Program-made: the position numbers and the translations under genes
The notes under the pieces: generated by a model
Databases searched by the model: none
What the model saw: the letters and a program-made list of their open reading frames with translations, nothing else
Told to the model about the DNA's origin: nothing
DNA from: an uncultured bacterium
GTDB taxonomy: Bacteria > Pseudomonadota > Gammaproteobacteria > Burkholderiales > Burkholderiaceae_C
Reading direction: 5' to 3'
Assembly: GCA_903830565.1 (NCBI GenBank)
Contig: CAIKUF010000207.1
Span: 1 to 33,509, forward strand
Length of the DNA stretch: 33,509 bases
Part shown: positions 18,926-28,557 of the stretch, piece by piece
Numbering within the stretch: position 1 is the first letter of the stretch
Layout of the letters: each line of letters begins with the position of its first letter

Positions 18926-19837
18926 CTACAGCGAGCGAAGTTGGTTCGCCGAATATATGCAGAACTCACGGTTCAGGTCAATGCCGATCGCAGGCCTGCC
19001 CATCGATACAGCCACGCGAGTTGTCGTTCCGCTACCGACAAACGGGTCTAGAACGGCGCCTCCTTCGGGACAGCCGATCTGCAAGCATCGCTTCACAAGT
19101 TCGTCTGGGTATGGAGCAGTGTCGAGTCCGTTGCCAGCTTTGGGTCTGGCGGCGATGGTCCACATGTCCTCTTCGACCTTCTGATCAATGAGCGGCTGCT
19201 TGTTGAAGAAGTACTTTCGACTGTGGGCGAACATGAACAGGTGCTCGTAACTGCGACTCGGCCTATCGGCAACGGATTCGGGCAGGCAATTTTCGCGATG
19301 CCAGATTATGGGACTACGCAGCACCCAACCACGAGCCGACATTTCGATGGCTACTCGCCATGGGATGCCGATGATTGACTTGCGTTGAAGGCCGATTCCC
19401 AAGCCACCACTCTTGTCGACTGCTCGTAGTCCGAATCGTCGCTTGTTGCTCTTCCGGTCGAGCCCGTGAGACTTGCCCTTGCCTGAGTAGTACGTATCAC
19501 CAAGGTTGAGGAACAGTAGACCATCTGGCCGCAGAACGTGCTTGACTCCGTCCATCACCCCACAGATCGACTTCACGTAGGCCTCAACGGTTTCCTCGAG
19601 ACCAATTTGCCCATCCACGCCGTAGTCCCTCAACCAGTAGTACGGAGGGGACGTGATAACACAATGGACGCTTGCTTCCGGCAACTTAGCAAGCACGAAT
19701 GCCGACGAGCCTTGATAGATGCTCCATCGAGCGTCTCGTGACGATGTGCCGTGCCACTCAGTTGCGGTTGCGCTCTCTGTGTCCTTGAACAGGCTGTTGT
19801 CCACTGCTTCGTTCATCATCGATTCGGAAGTGCGCAT
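18926..19837 (-). CDS. Beta-class site-specific DNA methyltransferase (N4-cytosine or N6-adenine)
   Basis: 303 residues from the ATG at 19837; TTG 19855 and ATGs at 19819/19816 are alternatives, none with a strong ribosome site. The catalytic motif IV TSPPYYWLRDYG (SPPY at about 63-66) precedes the S-adenosylmethionine motif DPFVGSGTT (about 264-272), the order of the beta class. SPPY is commoner in N4-cytosine enzymes but also occurs in N6-adenine ones. The stretch between, about 118-200, including a basic segment, should hold target recognition. The stop abuts the ATPase start, so the two are translationally coupled. Inferred role: marks host DNA so the ATPase/HNH pair spares it, or acts as part of a larger restriction complex. 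No conventional restriction gene is adjacent. Confidence 0.9.
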   Translation of the reverse strand: MRTSESMMNEAVDNSLFKDTESATATEWHGTSSRDARWSIYQGSSAFVLAKLPEASVHCVITSPPYYWLRDYGVDGQIGLEETVEAYVKSICGVMDGVKHVLRPDGLLFLNLGDTYYSGKGKSHGLDRKSNKRRFGLRAVDKSGGLGIGLQRKSIIGIPWRVAIEMSARGWVLRSPIIWHRENCLPESVADRPSRSYEHLFMFAHSRKYFFNKQPLIDQKVEEDMWTIAARPKAGNGLDTAPYPDELVKRCLQIGCPEGGAVLDPFVGSGTTTRVAVSMGRPAIGIDLNREFCIYSANQLRSL

Positions 19838-19855
19838 GATTCCGTGAGTGTCCAA

Positions 19856-19980
19856 CGTCAGACCGTGGATGCAGACGCCATATTGTGCTTGCGCTTCGGG
19901 CTAGACGCCGACGAAGAAGTGGCGCAGGTGTTGTTGCATCGCGGGCCCTGGGTGACGGTGCCGAGGGTCTGCAAACCGTT
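19856..19980. other. Junction between methyltransferase gene and tRNA-Ser; possible gene remnant
   Basis: 125 bases. On the plus strand, 19887-19980 stays open with core-like codon choice and would read GLDADEEVAQVLLHRGPWV; it has no start of its own and runs into the tRNA. It may be the tail of a chromosomal gene cut by arrival of the island. The operon promoter should also lie here on the minus strand; CAATAT (about 19880-19885) is a weak candidate. Confidence 0.25.
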
Positions 19981-20071
19981 TGGCGGAAGAGGTGGGATTC
20001 GAACCCACGTTAGCCTGAAAGGCTAAACCAGATTTCGAGTCTGGCGCATTCGACCACTCTGCCACCCTTCC
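19981..20071 (-). tRNA. tRNA-Ser(CGA)
   Basis: 91 nucleotides including an encoded CCA. The acceptor stem GGAAGGG pairs with CUCUUCC (one G-U), the anticodon stem is CCAGA/UCUGG with loop CUCGAAA giving anticodon CGA (codon UCG), the variable arm UAGCC-UUUC-GGCUA is long as in serine tRNAs, and the T arm is GUGGG-UUCGAAU-CCCAC. The gene follows serS on the same strand by 50 bases. Its 3' end faces the methyltransferase island. Confidence 0.97.
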
Positions 20072-20107
20072 TGGATTCGCGTCGGCGGGTCGATTGCCGA
20101 GGCGTGG

Positions 20108-20113
20108 ATTCTA
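20108..20113 (-). promoter_or_regulatory. Possible -10 element of tRNA-Ser
   Basis: On the minus strand TAGAAT lies between the serS stop and the tRNA, 36 bases before the mature 5' end, so the tRNA may be transcribed independently of serS. No good -35 element is seen. Confidence 0.35.
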
Positions 20114-20121
20114 GCCCAGCG

Positions 20122-21849
<1,728 letters not shown>

Positions 21850-21859
21850 CAGGCTTGCC

Positions 21860-23746
21860 ATGTCGCACGCCCTCGCCTCGCCCGCCAGGCACGCGCCGTG
21901 GCGCATCGCGTTGGTCGGCAACCCGAACTGCGGCAAGACGGCGCTGTTCAACCTGCTCACCGGTGCCCGGCAGAAGGTCGCCAACTACGCCGGGGTGACG
22001 GTCGAGAGCAAGGTCGGCCACGCCCGCCTGACGCACGGGCAGCACGTGACGGTGGTCGATCTGCCCGGCGCCTACAGCCTGACGCCGGCGACGCCCGACG
22101 AGGCGGTGACGCTGGACGTGATCGAAGGCCGGCGCGTCGGCGAGGCCGCGCCGGACGTGATCGTCGCCGTCGTCGACGCGACCAACCTGCGCATGAATCT
22201 GCGCCTCGTGCTCGAGCTGAAACGTCTCGACCGCCCGATGCTGGTTGCGCTCAACATGGCCGACGTGGCGCGCTCGCAGGGCCTGGCGATCGACGTGGCG
22301 CGCCTCGCGGCCGAGCTCGGTTGCCCGGTCGTCGAGACGGTGGCCGTGCGCCACGATGGCCACGCGCAGTTGCTGGCCCAGCTCGAGCGCCAGCTCGGCG
22401 GCCAGACCCCGGTGCAGGGCGTGCACGCGGCGACGCCCGCCGCGCGGCCGGTGGGCGAATTGCAGGCCGAGGTGCGGCGCATCCTCGCCCTCGTCGCACC
22501 GGGCGCGGGCCAGTTCCAGCGCTTTCACCACCGCATCGATGCGCTGGTGATGCACCCGGTATGGGGCCTTGCGATCCTGGCGACGGTGCTGTTCCTGATC
22601 TTCCAAGCCGTGTTCTCATGGGCCAGCGTGCCGATGGACGTGATCAAGGAAGCGATGGTCGGCGTCGGCGCCTGGACGACCGCCCACATGGCGGCCGGCC
22701 CGCTGCGCAGCCTGCTCGTCGACGGCGTGATCGCCGGTGCTGGCAGCGTGCTCGTCTTCCTGCCGCAGATCCTGATCCTGTTCTTCTTCATCCTGCTGCT
22801 CGAAGACTCGGGCTACCTGCCGCGCGCGGCCTTCCTGCTCGACAACCTGATGGGCAAGGTGGGTCTCTCGGGGCGGGCCTTCATCCCGCTGCTGTCGAGC
22901 TTTGCCTGCGCCATTCCGGGCATCATGGCCACGCGCACGATCGCCAACTGGCGCGACCGTCTGGCGACCATCATGGTCGCTCCGCTGATGACGTGCTCGG
23001 CGCGGCTGCCCGTCTACGCGCTGCTGATCGGCGCCTTCATTCCGGCGCGCAGCGTGGGCGTTTTCAACCTGCGCGGGCTCACGCTCTTCGGCCTGTACGT
23101 GGCCGGCGTCGTCTCGGCGATGGCTGTCGCCTGGGTCATGAAGCGCTTGTGGATGAAGAGCCGCTACCAGCCGCTCATGCTCGAGCTGCCGCCGTATCGC
23201 GTGCCGGGGCTGCGCAACCTGGTGCTCGGCCTGTGGGAGCGCGCGCGCATCTTCCTGCGGCGCGTGGGCGGCATCATCTTTGCGCTCACCGTCGTGCTGT
23301 GGTTCCTGGCCAGCTTCCCGGCGCCGCCGCCCGGCGCCACCGGCGCGGCGATCGAGTACAGCCTGGCCGGCATCATGGGCCACGCGCTGCAGCACGTCTT
23401 CGCGCCGATCGGCTTCAACTGGCAGATCTCGATTGCGCTGGTGCCGGGCATGGCTGCGCGCGAAGTGGCGGTGGGCGCGCTCGGCACGGTGTACTCGTTG
23501 TCGGCCCAGGGCGACTCGGTGGCCAATGCGCTCTCGCCGGTGATCGCGCAGGGCTGGTCGCTTGCCACCGCCTACTCGCTGCTGGCGTGGTACGTGTTCG
23601 CACCGCAATGCCTGTCGACGCTGGTCGTCGTCAAGCGCGAGACGAACACGTGGCGCTACCCGCTGCTGATGGCGGCCTACCTGTTCGCCCTGGCCTACGT
23701 GGCGGCCTTCGCCACCTACCGGCTCACGCTCTGGTGGGGAGGCTGA
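21860..23746 (+). CDS. feoB: Ferrous iron transporter FeoB
   Basis: 628 residues. The N-terminal GTPase domain has G1 GNPNCGKT (about 14-21), Thr in the G2 region NYAGVTVES, G3 DLPGAYSLTP and G4 LNMAD. It is followed by a helical spacer and a membrane domain of about 8-10 helices with two Gate-like repeats: GYLPRAAFLLDNLMGKVGLSGRAFIPLLSSFACAIPG is spread over about 315-355, and the second includes GMAAREVAVGALGTVY. It imports Fe2+ across the inner membrane. It is shorter than E. coli FeoB (773), as is common in betaproteobacteria. The next small gene starts at the base after the stop. Confidence 0.97.
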   Translation: MSHALASPARHAPWRIALVGNPNCGKTALFNLLTGARQKVANYAGVTVESKVGHARLTHGQHVTVVDLPGAYSLTPATPDEAVTLDVIEGRRVGEAAPDVIVAVVDATNLRMNLRLVLELKRLDRPMLVALNMADVARSQGLAIDVARLAAELGCPVVETVAVRHDGHAQLLAQLERQLGGQTPVQGVHAATPAARPVGELQAEVRRILALVAPGAGQFQRFHHRIDALVMHPVWGLAILATVLFLIFQAVFSWASVPMDVIKEAMVGVGAWTTAHMAAGPLRSLLVDGVIAGAGSVLVFLPQILILFFFILLLEDSGYLPRAAFLLDNLMGKVGLSGRAFIPLLSSFACAIPGIMATRTIANWRDRLATIMVAPLMTCSARLPVYALLIGAFIPARSVGVFNLRGLTLFGLYVAGVVSAMAVAWVMKRLWMKSRYQPLMLELPPYRVPGLRNLVLGLWERARIFLRRVGGIIFALTVVLWFLASFPAPPPGATGAAIEYSLAGIMGHALQHVFAPIGFNWQISIALVPGMAAREVAVGALGTVYSLSAQGDSVANALSPVIAQGWSLATAYSLLAWYVFAPQCLSTLVVVKRETNTWRYPLLMAAYLFALAYVAAFATYRLTLWWGG

Positions 23747-24016
23747 ATGAACTCCATCGCGCAGAACCTGATCGTTGCGCTGATCGTCGGCGCGTGCGCC
23801 GTCTACGCGGTATGGAAGCTGATGCCCTCGGCCGCTCGGCGACCTCTGGCGACGGCAGCTCTCAGGTTGCCCGTGCCGGCGTGGCTGGCCGCGCCGTTGC
23901 ACCGCGCCACGCAAGCCTCGGCCGGCTGTGCATGCGATGGTTGCGATCGTGCGCTGCCCAAGCGAGCACCGGACTCGGCGCACCCCGTGGTCTTCCACCC
24001 TCGCCAACGCCGCTGA
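23747..24016 (+). CDS. Small FeoB-linked membrane protein with Cys motif
   Basis: 89 residues. The ATG follows the feoB stop with no gap (TGA|ATG), so it is translationally coupled. A single N-terminal membrane segment (about 7-25) is followed by an Ala/Arg/Pro-rich linker and CACDGCD with Cys 61, 63 and 66. This layout resembles FeoB-associated Cys-rich membrane proteins (or DUF6587-like proteins) that take the place of FeoC in some bacteria; the family assignment is from memory. The Cys cluster might bind iron or an Fe-S cluster near the FeoB exit. It converges on ispH with 10 bases between. Confidence 0.75.
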   Translation: MNSIAQNLIVALIVGACAVYAVWKLMPSAARRPLATAALRLPVPAWLAAPLHRATQASAGCACDGCDRALPKRAPDSAHPVVFHPRQRR

Positions 24017-24026
24017 GGCGCTGCAT

Positions 24027-24998
24027 TCAGGGGCGACCCATCGCCTTGTCCCCGAGCCCCATCGGCAACGGGAAGTGAGTCGTTTCCTTCACCCCCGGCA
24101 AGGTGCGCACCGACACCGCGCCTAGCGCGCGCAGGCGGGCGATCACCTGCTCGACCAGGATGTTGGGCGCCGAGGCACCGGCAGTCAGTCCGACGCGCCG
24201 CTTGCCGGCAAACCACTCTGAGCGCAGATCGTCGGGACGGTCGACCATGTAGGCGTCGGTGCCCAGACGCTGCGCCAATTCACGCAGGCGCTTGCTGTTC
24301 GAGCTCGTCGGGCTGCCGACGACGATCACGACGTCGACCTGGGGGCTGAGCACCTTCACGGCATCCTGGCGGTTCTGCGTCGCGTAGCAGATGTCTTGCT
24401 GCTTGGGCTCGCGCACCATCGGAAAACGCCGCTTCACGGCGGCCAGAATCGATGCGGTGTCATCGACCGAGAGCGTCGTCTGCGTCACCACCGCCAAGCG
24501 CTCGGGCCGCGTAACTGCGACGGTCTCAACCCCTGCCACATCCTCGACGAGGTAGATGCCGCCATGCAACTGGCCCATCGTGCCCTCGACTTCGGGGTGG
24601 CCCTTGTGGCCGATCATGATGAACTCGTAGCCCTCGCGATGCAGCTTGGCCACTTCGACGTGGACCTTGCTGACCAGCGGGCAGGTGGCGTCGAAGACTG
24701 TGAAGCCGCGCTCGGTGGCCTCGCGCCGCACGTCCTGGCTCACTCCATGGGCGCTGAACACGAGCGTCGCGCCCGGCGGCACCTCGGAGAGCTGCTCGAT
24801 GAAGATCGCACCCTTGCCCTTGAGGTCGTTCACGACATACGTGTTGTGCACGATCTCATGGCGCACGTAGATCGGCGCGCCGAACTTGTGCAGCGCACGC
24901 TCGACGATCTCGATCGCCCGGTCGACGCCGGCGCAAAAGCCGCGCGGCTCGGCCAGAAGCACGTCCTGCACCGCGAGAGCGTCGGGATCGGTACTCAT
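24027..24998 (-). CDS. ispH: 4-hydroxy-3-methylbut-2-enyl diphosphate reductase
   Basis: 323 residues. IspH catalyses the last step of the non-mevalonate isoprenoid pathway using a [4Fe-4S] cluster; the three cluster Cys are 22 ([13 protein letters not shown]), 106 ([12 protein letters not shown]) and 204 ([11 protein letters not shown]). HPEVEGT with catalytic-region Glu, the TQTTLSVDD loop and [11 protein letters not shown] are also present. The start is the ATG at 24998, two bases after the stop of the FKBP gene, repeating the fkpB-ispH pair known from E. coli. Confidence 0.97.
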   Translation of the reverse strand: MSTDPDALAVQDVLLAEPRGFCAGVDRAIEIVERALHKFGAPIYVRHEIVHNTYVVNDLKGKGAIFIEQLSEVPPGATLVFSAHGVSQDVRREATERGFTVFDATCPLVSKVHVEVAKLHREGYEFIMIGHKGHPEVEGTMGQLHGGIYLVEDVAGVETVAVTRPERLAVVTQTTLSVDDTASILAAVKRRFPMVREPKQQDICYATQNRQDAVKVLSPQVDVVIVVGSPTSSNSKRLRELAQRLGTDAYMVDRPDDLRSEWFAGKRRVGLTAGASAPNILVEQVIARLRALGAVSVRTLPGVKETTHFPLPMGLGDKAMGRP

Positions 24999-25000
24999 CG

Positions 25001-25444
25001 TCAAAGAACCCCGATCACATGGACGTCGAACCTGAGCGGCGCGCCGGCCAGCGGGTGGTTGAAGTCGAACAGCAACCAGTCGTCGCCGAGCTCGCGCACC
25101 ACGCCTGCGAAGCCGGCCTTGCCGTCGGGGGTCGGGAACTCGACGGCGTCGCCGACCGCATAGCTGCGCTCGGGGTCACCGAGTTCCTCGAGCAGCGATC
25201 GCTTGATGCGTTGCAGCATCTGCGGGTTGCGCTGGCCGAAGGCCTCGCCGGGCGCGAGATCGAAGCTTGCGCGCGCGCCCTCAGCCAACCCGATCAGCCG
25301 CGCCTCCATCGCCGGAGCCAATTCGCCCGTGCCCAGCGACAGCGTGGCCGGCTTGTCGCCGAAGGTGCTGATGAGGTCGGTGCCGTCGGCGCGCGCCAGG
25401 CGGTAGTGCAGGGTCAGGAACGACCCGGGCTGGATGGCATTCAA
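25001..25444 (-). CDS. fkpB: FKBP-type peptidyl-prolyl cis-trans isomerase (SlpA/FkpB-like)
   Basis: 147 residues from a TTG at 25444 preceded by GAGAAG; homologues begin at this point ([15 protein letters not shown]). An ATG at 25522 would add 26 unrelated residues and overlap the divergent radC start, so it is less likely. The split FKBP domain reads [37 protein letters not shown] and [16 protein letters not shown], the insert-in-flap region gives chaperone activity in this family, and it ends with [21 protein letters not shown]. It is cytoplasmic and in an operon with ispH. Confidence 0.9.
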   Translation of the reverse strand: MNAIQPGSFLTLHYRLARADGTDLISTFGDKPATLSLGTGELAPAMEARLIGLAEGARASFDLAPGEAFGQRNPQMLQRIKRSLLEELGDPERSYAVGDAVEFPTPDGKAGFAGVVRELGDDWLLFDFNHPLAGAPLRFDVHVIGVL

Positions 25445-25520
25445 GCGCGGCTTCTCAGAGGATGTCGACTCGGTTCGATAGACTGCGCTGATTTTAGGCG
25501 CTCGCTCCGGCCCGCCCGTC

Positions 25521-26195
25521 ATGACGATCAAAGACCTGCCCGCCTCCATGCGCCCGCGCGAAAAGCTGCTCGCCCGCGGCGCGGCGGCGCTGGGCGACGC
25601 CGAACTGCTGGCCCTGCTGCTGCGAACCGGCCTCAAGGGCACCGGCGTGCTCCAGTTCGCCGAGCGCCTGCTCGCGGAATTCGGCGGCATCTCCCGGCTG
25701 CTGAATGCGAGCGTCGATGACCTCAAACGCGTCAAGGGCATGGGCCCGGCCAAGCGCGCCGAGCTGGCCGCCGTGCTCGAGCTCGCGCGCCGTTCGATGG
25801 CGCGCGAGTTGCAGCAGCGCGCGCTGTTCGATACGCCGGAGCGCGTCAAGGACTACCTGCGGCTTGCGCTCGCGCAGCGCACGCATGAGGTGTTCGCCGT
25901 CCTCTTCCTCGACGCGCAGAACCAGTTGCTGACGATGGAGGAGATGTTTCGCGGCACGCTGACGCAAACCAGCGTGTACCCGCGCGAGGTCGTCAAGCGC
26001 GCTCTCGCTCTCAATGCGGCAGCGGTCGTCTTCGCCCACAACCACCCGTCAGGGGTGGCCGAGCCGTCGCGCAGCGACGAGTTCCTGACCCAGTCGCTCA
26101 AGAGCGCTCTCGCGCTGGTCGACATCCGCGTACTCGATCATCTGGTCGTCGGCCAAAGCGAGGTCGTCTCGTTTGCCGAGCGCGGGCTGCTGTGA
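25521..26195 (+). CDS. radC: RadC-family JAB/MPN metalloprotein
   Basis: 224 residues, the normal length. The N-terminal UPF0758 helical part includes the HhH-like [21 protein letters not shown]. The C-terminal JAMM domain includes the metal-binding [16 protein letters not shown] with His 173, His 175 and Asp 186. Despite the name, a role in recombination repair is not firmly established; in related bacteria homologues are induced in competence. It is divergent from the FKBP gene (76 bases) and its last codon overlaps the Smr gene start as GTGA. Confidence 0.95.
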   Translation: MTIKDLPASMRPREKLLARGAAALGDAELLALLLRTGLKGTGVLQFAERLLAEFGGISRLLNASVDDLKRVKGMGPAKRAELAAVLELARRSMARELQQRALFDTPERVKDYLRLALAQRTHEVFAVLFLDAQNQLLTMEEMFRGTLTQTSVYPREVVKRALALNAAAVVFAHNHPSGVAEPSRSDEFLTQSLKSALALVDIRVLDHLVVGQSEVVSFAERGLL

Positions 26196-26845
26196 AGCGC
26201 TCCGCGGCGACCGGACTCGATGGGCTCGCGCGGCTCAGGAGCGAACTTCTGCGCCGCGCGCGCGAGGCCTCCGAACGTGAGGCCGAGGCGCGCCTGCAGC
26301 GCGAGTGCGAGCTGCACTCACGCGAGCTGTTCTCGCGCAGCGTCGGGCCCGTCACGACGTTGCCGCATAACGGGCGGACTGAGCTGCCCGCGACCAAGCC
26401 GCAGCCCGAGCCGCTGCAACGTCGGCGCGACGAAGCCGCTGCGCTGCGCGAAACGCTCTCGGACGCCTTCGACGTCGATTCGCTGCTCGAGACCGACGCC
26501 GCGCTGTCGTTTCGGCGCGCGGACATCGGGCCCGACGTCGTCCGCAAGCTGCGCCGCGGCGGCTGGGTGATCCAGGCCGAGATCGACCTGCACGGCCTGC
26601 GTCGGGACGAGGCGCGCGAGCGCCTGGGCGCGTTCCTGCGCGACGCGACGCGGCTGGGCCTGCGCTGCGTGCGCGTCGTCCACGGCAAGGGGAACGGCTC
26701 GCCGGGTCGCGAGCCGGTGCTCAAGCAGCGCGTGCAGAGGTGGCTGGTGCAGACGGCTGCCGTGCTCGCGTTCGCGCAGGCACGCGCGGCCGAAGGCGGC
26801 AGCGGAGCGCTGGTCGTGCTGCTGCAGTCCAGGCCCAACGTGTAA
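26192..26845 (+). CDS. Smr-domain (MutS2 C-terminal-like) protein
   Basis: 217 residues. The GTG start overlaps the radC stop by 4 bases. The N-terminal half (1 to about 120) is charged and helical, with [15 protein letters not shown], and is probably partly disordered. The C-terminal Smr domain starts near 125 with [19 protein letters not shown] and contains [21 protein letters not shown], the LDLHG and HGKG signatures of Smr endonucleases. These are nucleic-acid nucleases in MutS2 and SmrA-type proteins. The substrate here is unknown. The C-terminus ends [13 protein letters not shown] as in proteobacterial SmrA-like proteins. Confidence 0.9.
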   Translation: MKRSAATGLDGLARLRSELLRRAREASEREAEARLQRECELHSRELFSRSVGPVTTLPHNGRTELPATKPQPEPLQRRRDEAAALRETLSDAFDVDSLLETDAALSFRRADIGPDVVRKLRRGGWVIQAEIDLHGLRRDEARERLGAFLRDATRLGLRCVRVVHGKGNGSPGREPVLKQRVQRWLVQTAAVLAFAQARAAEGGSGALVVLLQSRPNV

Positions 26846-26853
26846 ACCTCGCG

Positions 26854-26870
26854 CCAGCGCGCGGCGCTGG
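26854..26870. terminator. GC-rich hairpin between convergent genes
   Basis: CCAGCGC-GCG-GCGCTGG is a perfect 7-bp stem with a 3-base loop in the 37-base gap between the Smr and flhG-like stops. It lacks a T-run on either strand, so intrinsic termination is uncertain; it could protect 3' ends. Confidence 0.35.
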
Positions 26871-26882
26871 GCTGGCCACCTC

Positions 26883-27686
26883 TCAGCGCACGAGCTTGGC
26901 GGCCAGTGCCTTGACCGCCCGCGCCGCCTCGCAGCCCGGATGCGTCTCGAGCAGCAACTGGCGTTTTTGCACCGCCGCGCGCACCATCGCATCGGTCGGA
27001 ATCTCGCCCAGCAGTTCGAGCTTGACCGGCTGCTCGGCCTCGGGGTTCACGAAGCGATCGACCACGCGCTGCAACTGGTCGCGGATCGCGCGCGCCTCGC
27101 CCAGGCGGCTCGTCTGGTTGACGACGAGCTGGATGACCGCACGCTGCTGCTGCTGCGAGAGCACCTTGATGGTCGCATAGGCGTCGGTCATCGAGGTCGG
27201 CTCGGAAGTCACGACCATGACCACGTCGTCGGCCAGCGAGACCGCGTAGAGCACGACGTCGGAGATGCCCGCGCCAGTGTCGAGCAGGATGCGATCGAAG
27301 CGCGGCAAAAGCGTCTGGACGACGCCGTGCAGTTGCGTGCGCAGCTCGGGCGTGAGGCGCGAGTACTCGACCATGCCCGATCCCGCCAGCAAAACCGAGA
27401 ATCCACCCGGCGCGGCGATGATCGCGTCCTCGAGCGTCGCCTTGCCCGTGAACACGTCGTGCAGCGTCGTCTTCGGGAACAGGTTGAGGACGACGTCCAG
27501 GTTGGCCAGGCCAAGGTCGGCGTCGAGCACGAGTACGCGCTCGCCCAGGGCCGCGAGCGCCGCCGCGAGGTTGGCGGTGACGAAGGTCTTGCCGACGCCG
27601 CCCTTGCCGCTGGTGACCGCCAGCACGCTGGCGCGCCGAACAGGCGGCGCGCGCACCGGTTCGCTGGAAAGCTCAGGGGTGTCCAT
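26883..27686 (-). CDS. flhG: FlhG/FleN-like MinD-family ATPase
   Basis: 267 residues from the ATG at 27686; a GTG at 27692 overlapping the upstream stop as GTGA is the alternative. The deviant Walker A is TSGKGGVGKTFVTANLA, the A' region is VLVLDADLGLANLDVVLNL, then ILLDTGAGISDVVL and VVTSEPTSMTDAYATIK. The FlhG-type phrasing (GLANLDV, LLPRFDRILLDTGAG) separates it from septum MinD. FlhG controls the number of flagella and works against FlhF. No flhF lies next to it here. It is co-translated with the diguanylate cyclase upstream, and a chemotaxis operon is divergent, all of which supports a motility role. Confidence 0.85.
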   Translation of the reverse strand: MDTPELSSEPVRAPPVRRASVLAVTSGKGGVGKTFVTANLAAALAALGERVLVLDADLGLANLDVVLNLFPKTTLHDVFTGKATLEDAIIAAPGGFSVLLAGSGMVEYSRLTPELRTQLHGVVQTLLPRFDRILLDTGAGISDVVLYAVSLADDVVMVVTSEPTSMTDAYATIKVLSQQQQRAVIQLVVNQTSRLGEARAIRDQLQRVVDRFVNPEAEQPVKLELLGEIPTDAMVRAAVQKRQLLLETHPGCEAARAVKALAAKLVR

Positions 27687-27688
27687 GC

Positions 27689-28411
27689 TCACTCGAATTC
27701 AAAGTCATATTGCGAGAAGCTCAACAGCAGACTTTTCTCTTCCGCGCTGACCTGCGAGTCGGGCATCTGCTCAAGGCAGGTGCGGTTGCGGCCTCCGGCC
27801 TTGGCGCGGTAGAGCTGGCGATCAGCGCGCGCCAGCCAGAGGGGCACGGTCGAGCGCACCCATTGCGGCGCGAAGGCGGCGCCCAGGCTGATCGTGACGC
27901 GAATCGGCACCCCGGCTTCGGTCGTCGCCGGCTGCTGCTCGATGCTGCCGCGGATGCGCTCGGCGACGGCATGCCCGAACGTGGGTGGGCAATTGGGCAG
28001 GATGATCGCGAACTCCTCGCCACCGTAGCGGGCCACCGTGTCCATGGGGCGAACGCACTCGGTGAGCCTCGAGGCGACGGCCTGGATGACGCGGTCGCCG
28101 ACGAGGTGGCCGTGAACGTCGTTGACGCGCTTGAAATGGTCGATGTCGACCATCAGCAGCAGCACCGGCTCGCCTGCACGCGCCACGCGGTCGATCTCGC
28201 GCGCCAGTGCCAGCTCGAACTGGCGCCGGTTTGCCAGGCCCGTCAGGGCGTCGCGACTGGAGAGGTCGCACAAGGCGTCAAGCACGGCCTGCAGCCAGGC
28301 CGGATCGTCGCGCCCGGGCAGTTCGCGCCCCGACTGCAGCAGCAGTTGCAGCGCCGCGTCCAGCCGCAGCCCGGATGGGGCGGACGAAGGCTCAGGTGGA
28401 TCGCTGGACAC
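27689..28411 (-). CDS. Diguanylate cyclase (GGDEF domain)
   Basis: 240 residues from a GTG. A short unrecognised N-terminal region (1 to about 50, ending AVLDALCDLSSRDALTGLANRR) is followed by a full GGDEF domain. The active site YGGEEF is intact (GGEEF at 130-134) and the inhibitory I-site is present as RPMD (121-124), exactly five residues before it, so product inhibition by c-di-GMP is expected. There is no membrane segment, so the enzyme is cytoplasmic. It makes c-di-GMP from GTP. Its stop overlaps the flhG-like gene, implying a joint role in flagellar assembly or motility. The start is uncertain: upstream is a G-free tract with no ribosome site (see 28412-28451). Confidence 0.88.
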   Translation of the reverse strand: MSSDPPEPSSAPSGLRLDAALQLLLQSGRELPGRDDPAWLQAVLDALCDLSSRDALTGLANRRQFELALAREIDRVARAGEPVLLLMVDIDHFKRVNDVHGHLVGDRVIQAVASRLTECVRPMDTVARYGGEEFAIILPNCPPTFGHAVAERIRGSIEQQPATTEAGVPIRVTISLGAAFAPQWVRSTVPLWLARADRQLYRAKAGGRNRTCLEQMPDSQVSAEEKSLLLSFSQYDFEFE

Positions 28412-28451
28412 GGAGGTGGGAGTTGGAGTTGGAGGTTGAGGTGGAAGTGGA
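28412..28451 (-). repeat. C-free G/T/A tract with degenerate hexamer repeats
   Basis: Forty bases of the plus strand contain no C (no G on the gene strand) and consist of degenerate GGAGTT/GGTGGA units with many GG pairs. On the gene strand it would encode a Pro/Thr-rich segment if translation began further upstream, but no start is seen. It could form a two-tier G-quadruplex on the plus strand. It abuts the GTG start of the cyclase. Confidence 0.55.
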
Positions 28452-28557
28452 CCGCATCGCGGTTCGGTGCTGCGACCCAGTCTAGCAGCGCCGCTGCTGC
28501 GTGAAGCCTGCGAACTGGCCTACTTTTAGCCAGCAGTTCGCGCGCCGCGTCGCCGGC

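Noticed and set aside
16151-19980. CRISPR array or retron RNA near the ATPase/HNH genes
   Set aside because: No regularly spaced repeats and no reverse transcriptase gene are present, so the locus is not a retron-Septu or CRISPR unit.
19751-20026. A 91-codon frame running into the tRNA gene and ending GGIRTHVSLKG
   Set aside because: GGIRTHV-type endings are the well-known mistranslation of serine tRNA genes; the first part lies antisense to the methyltransferase.
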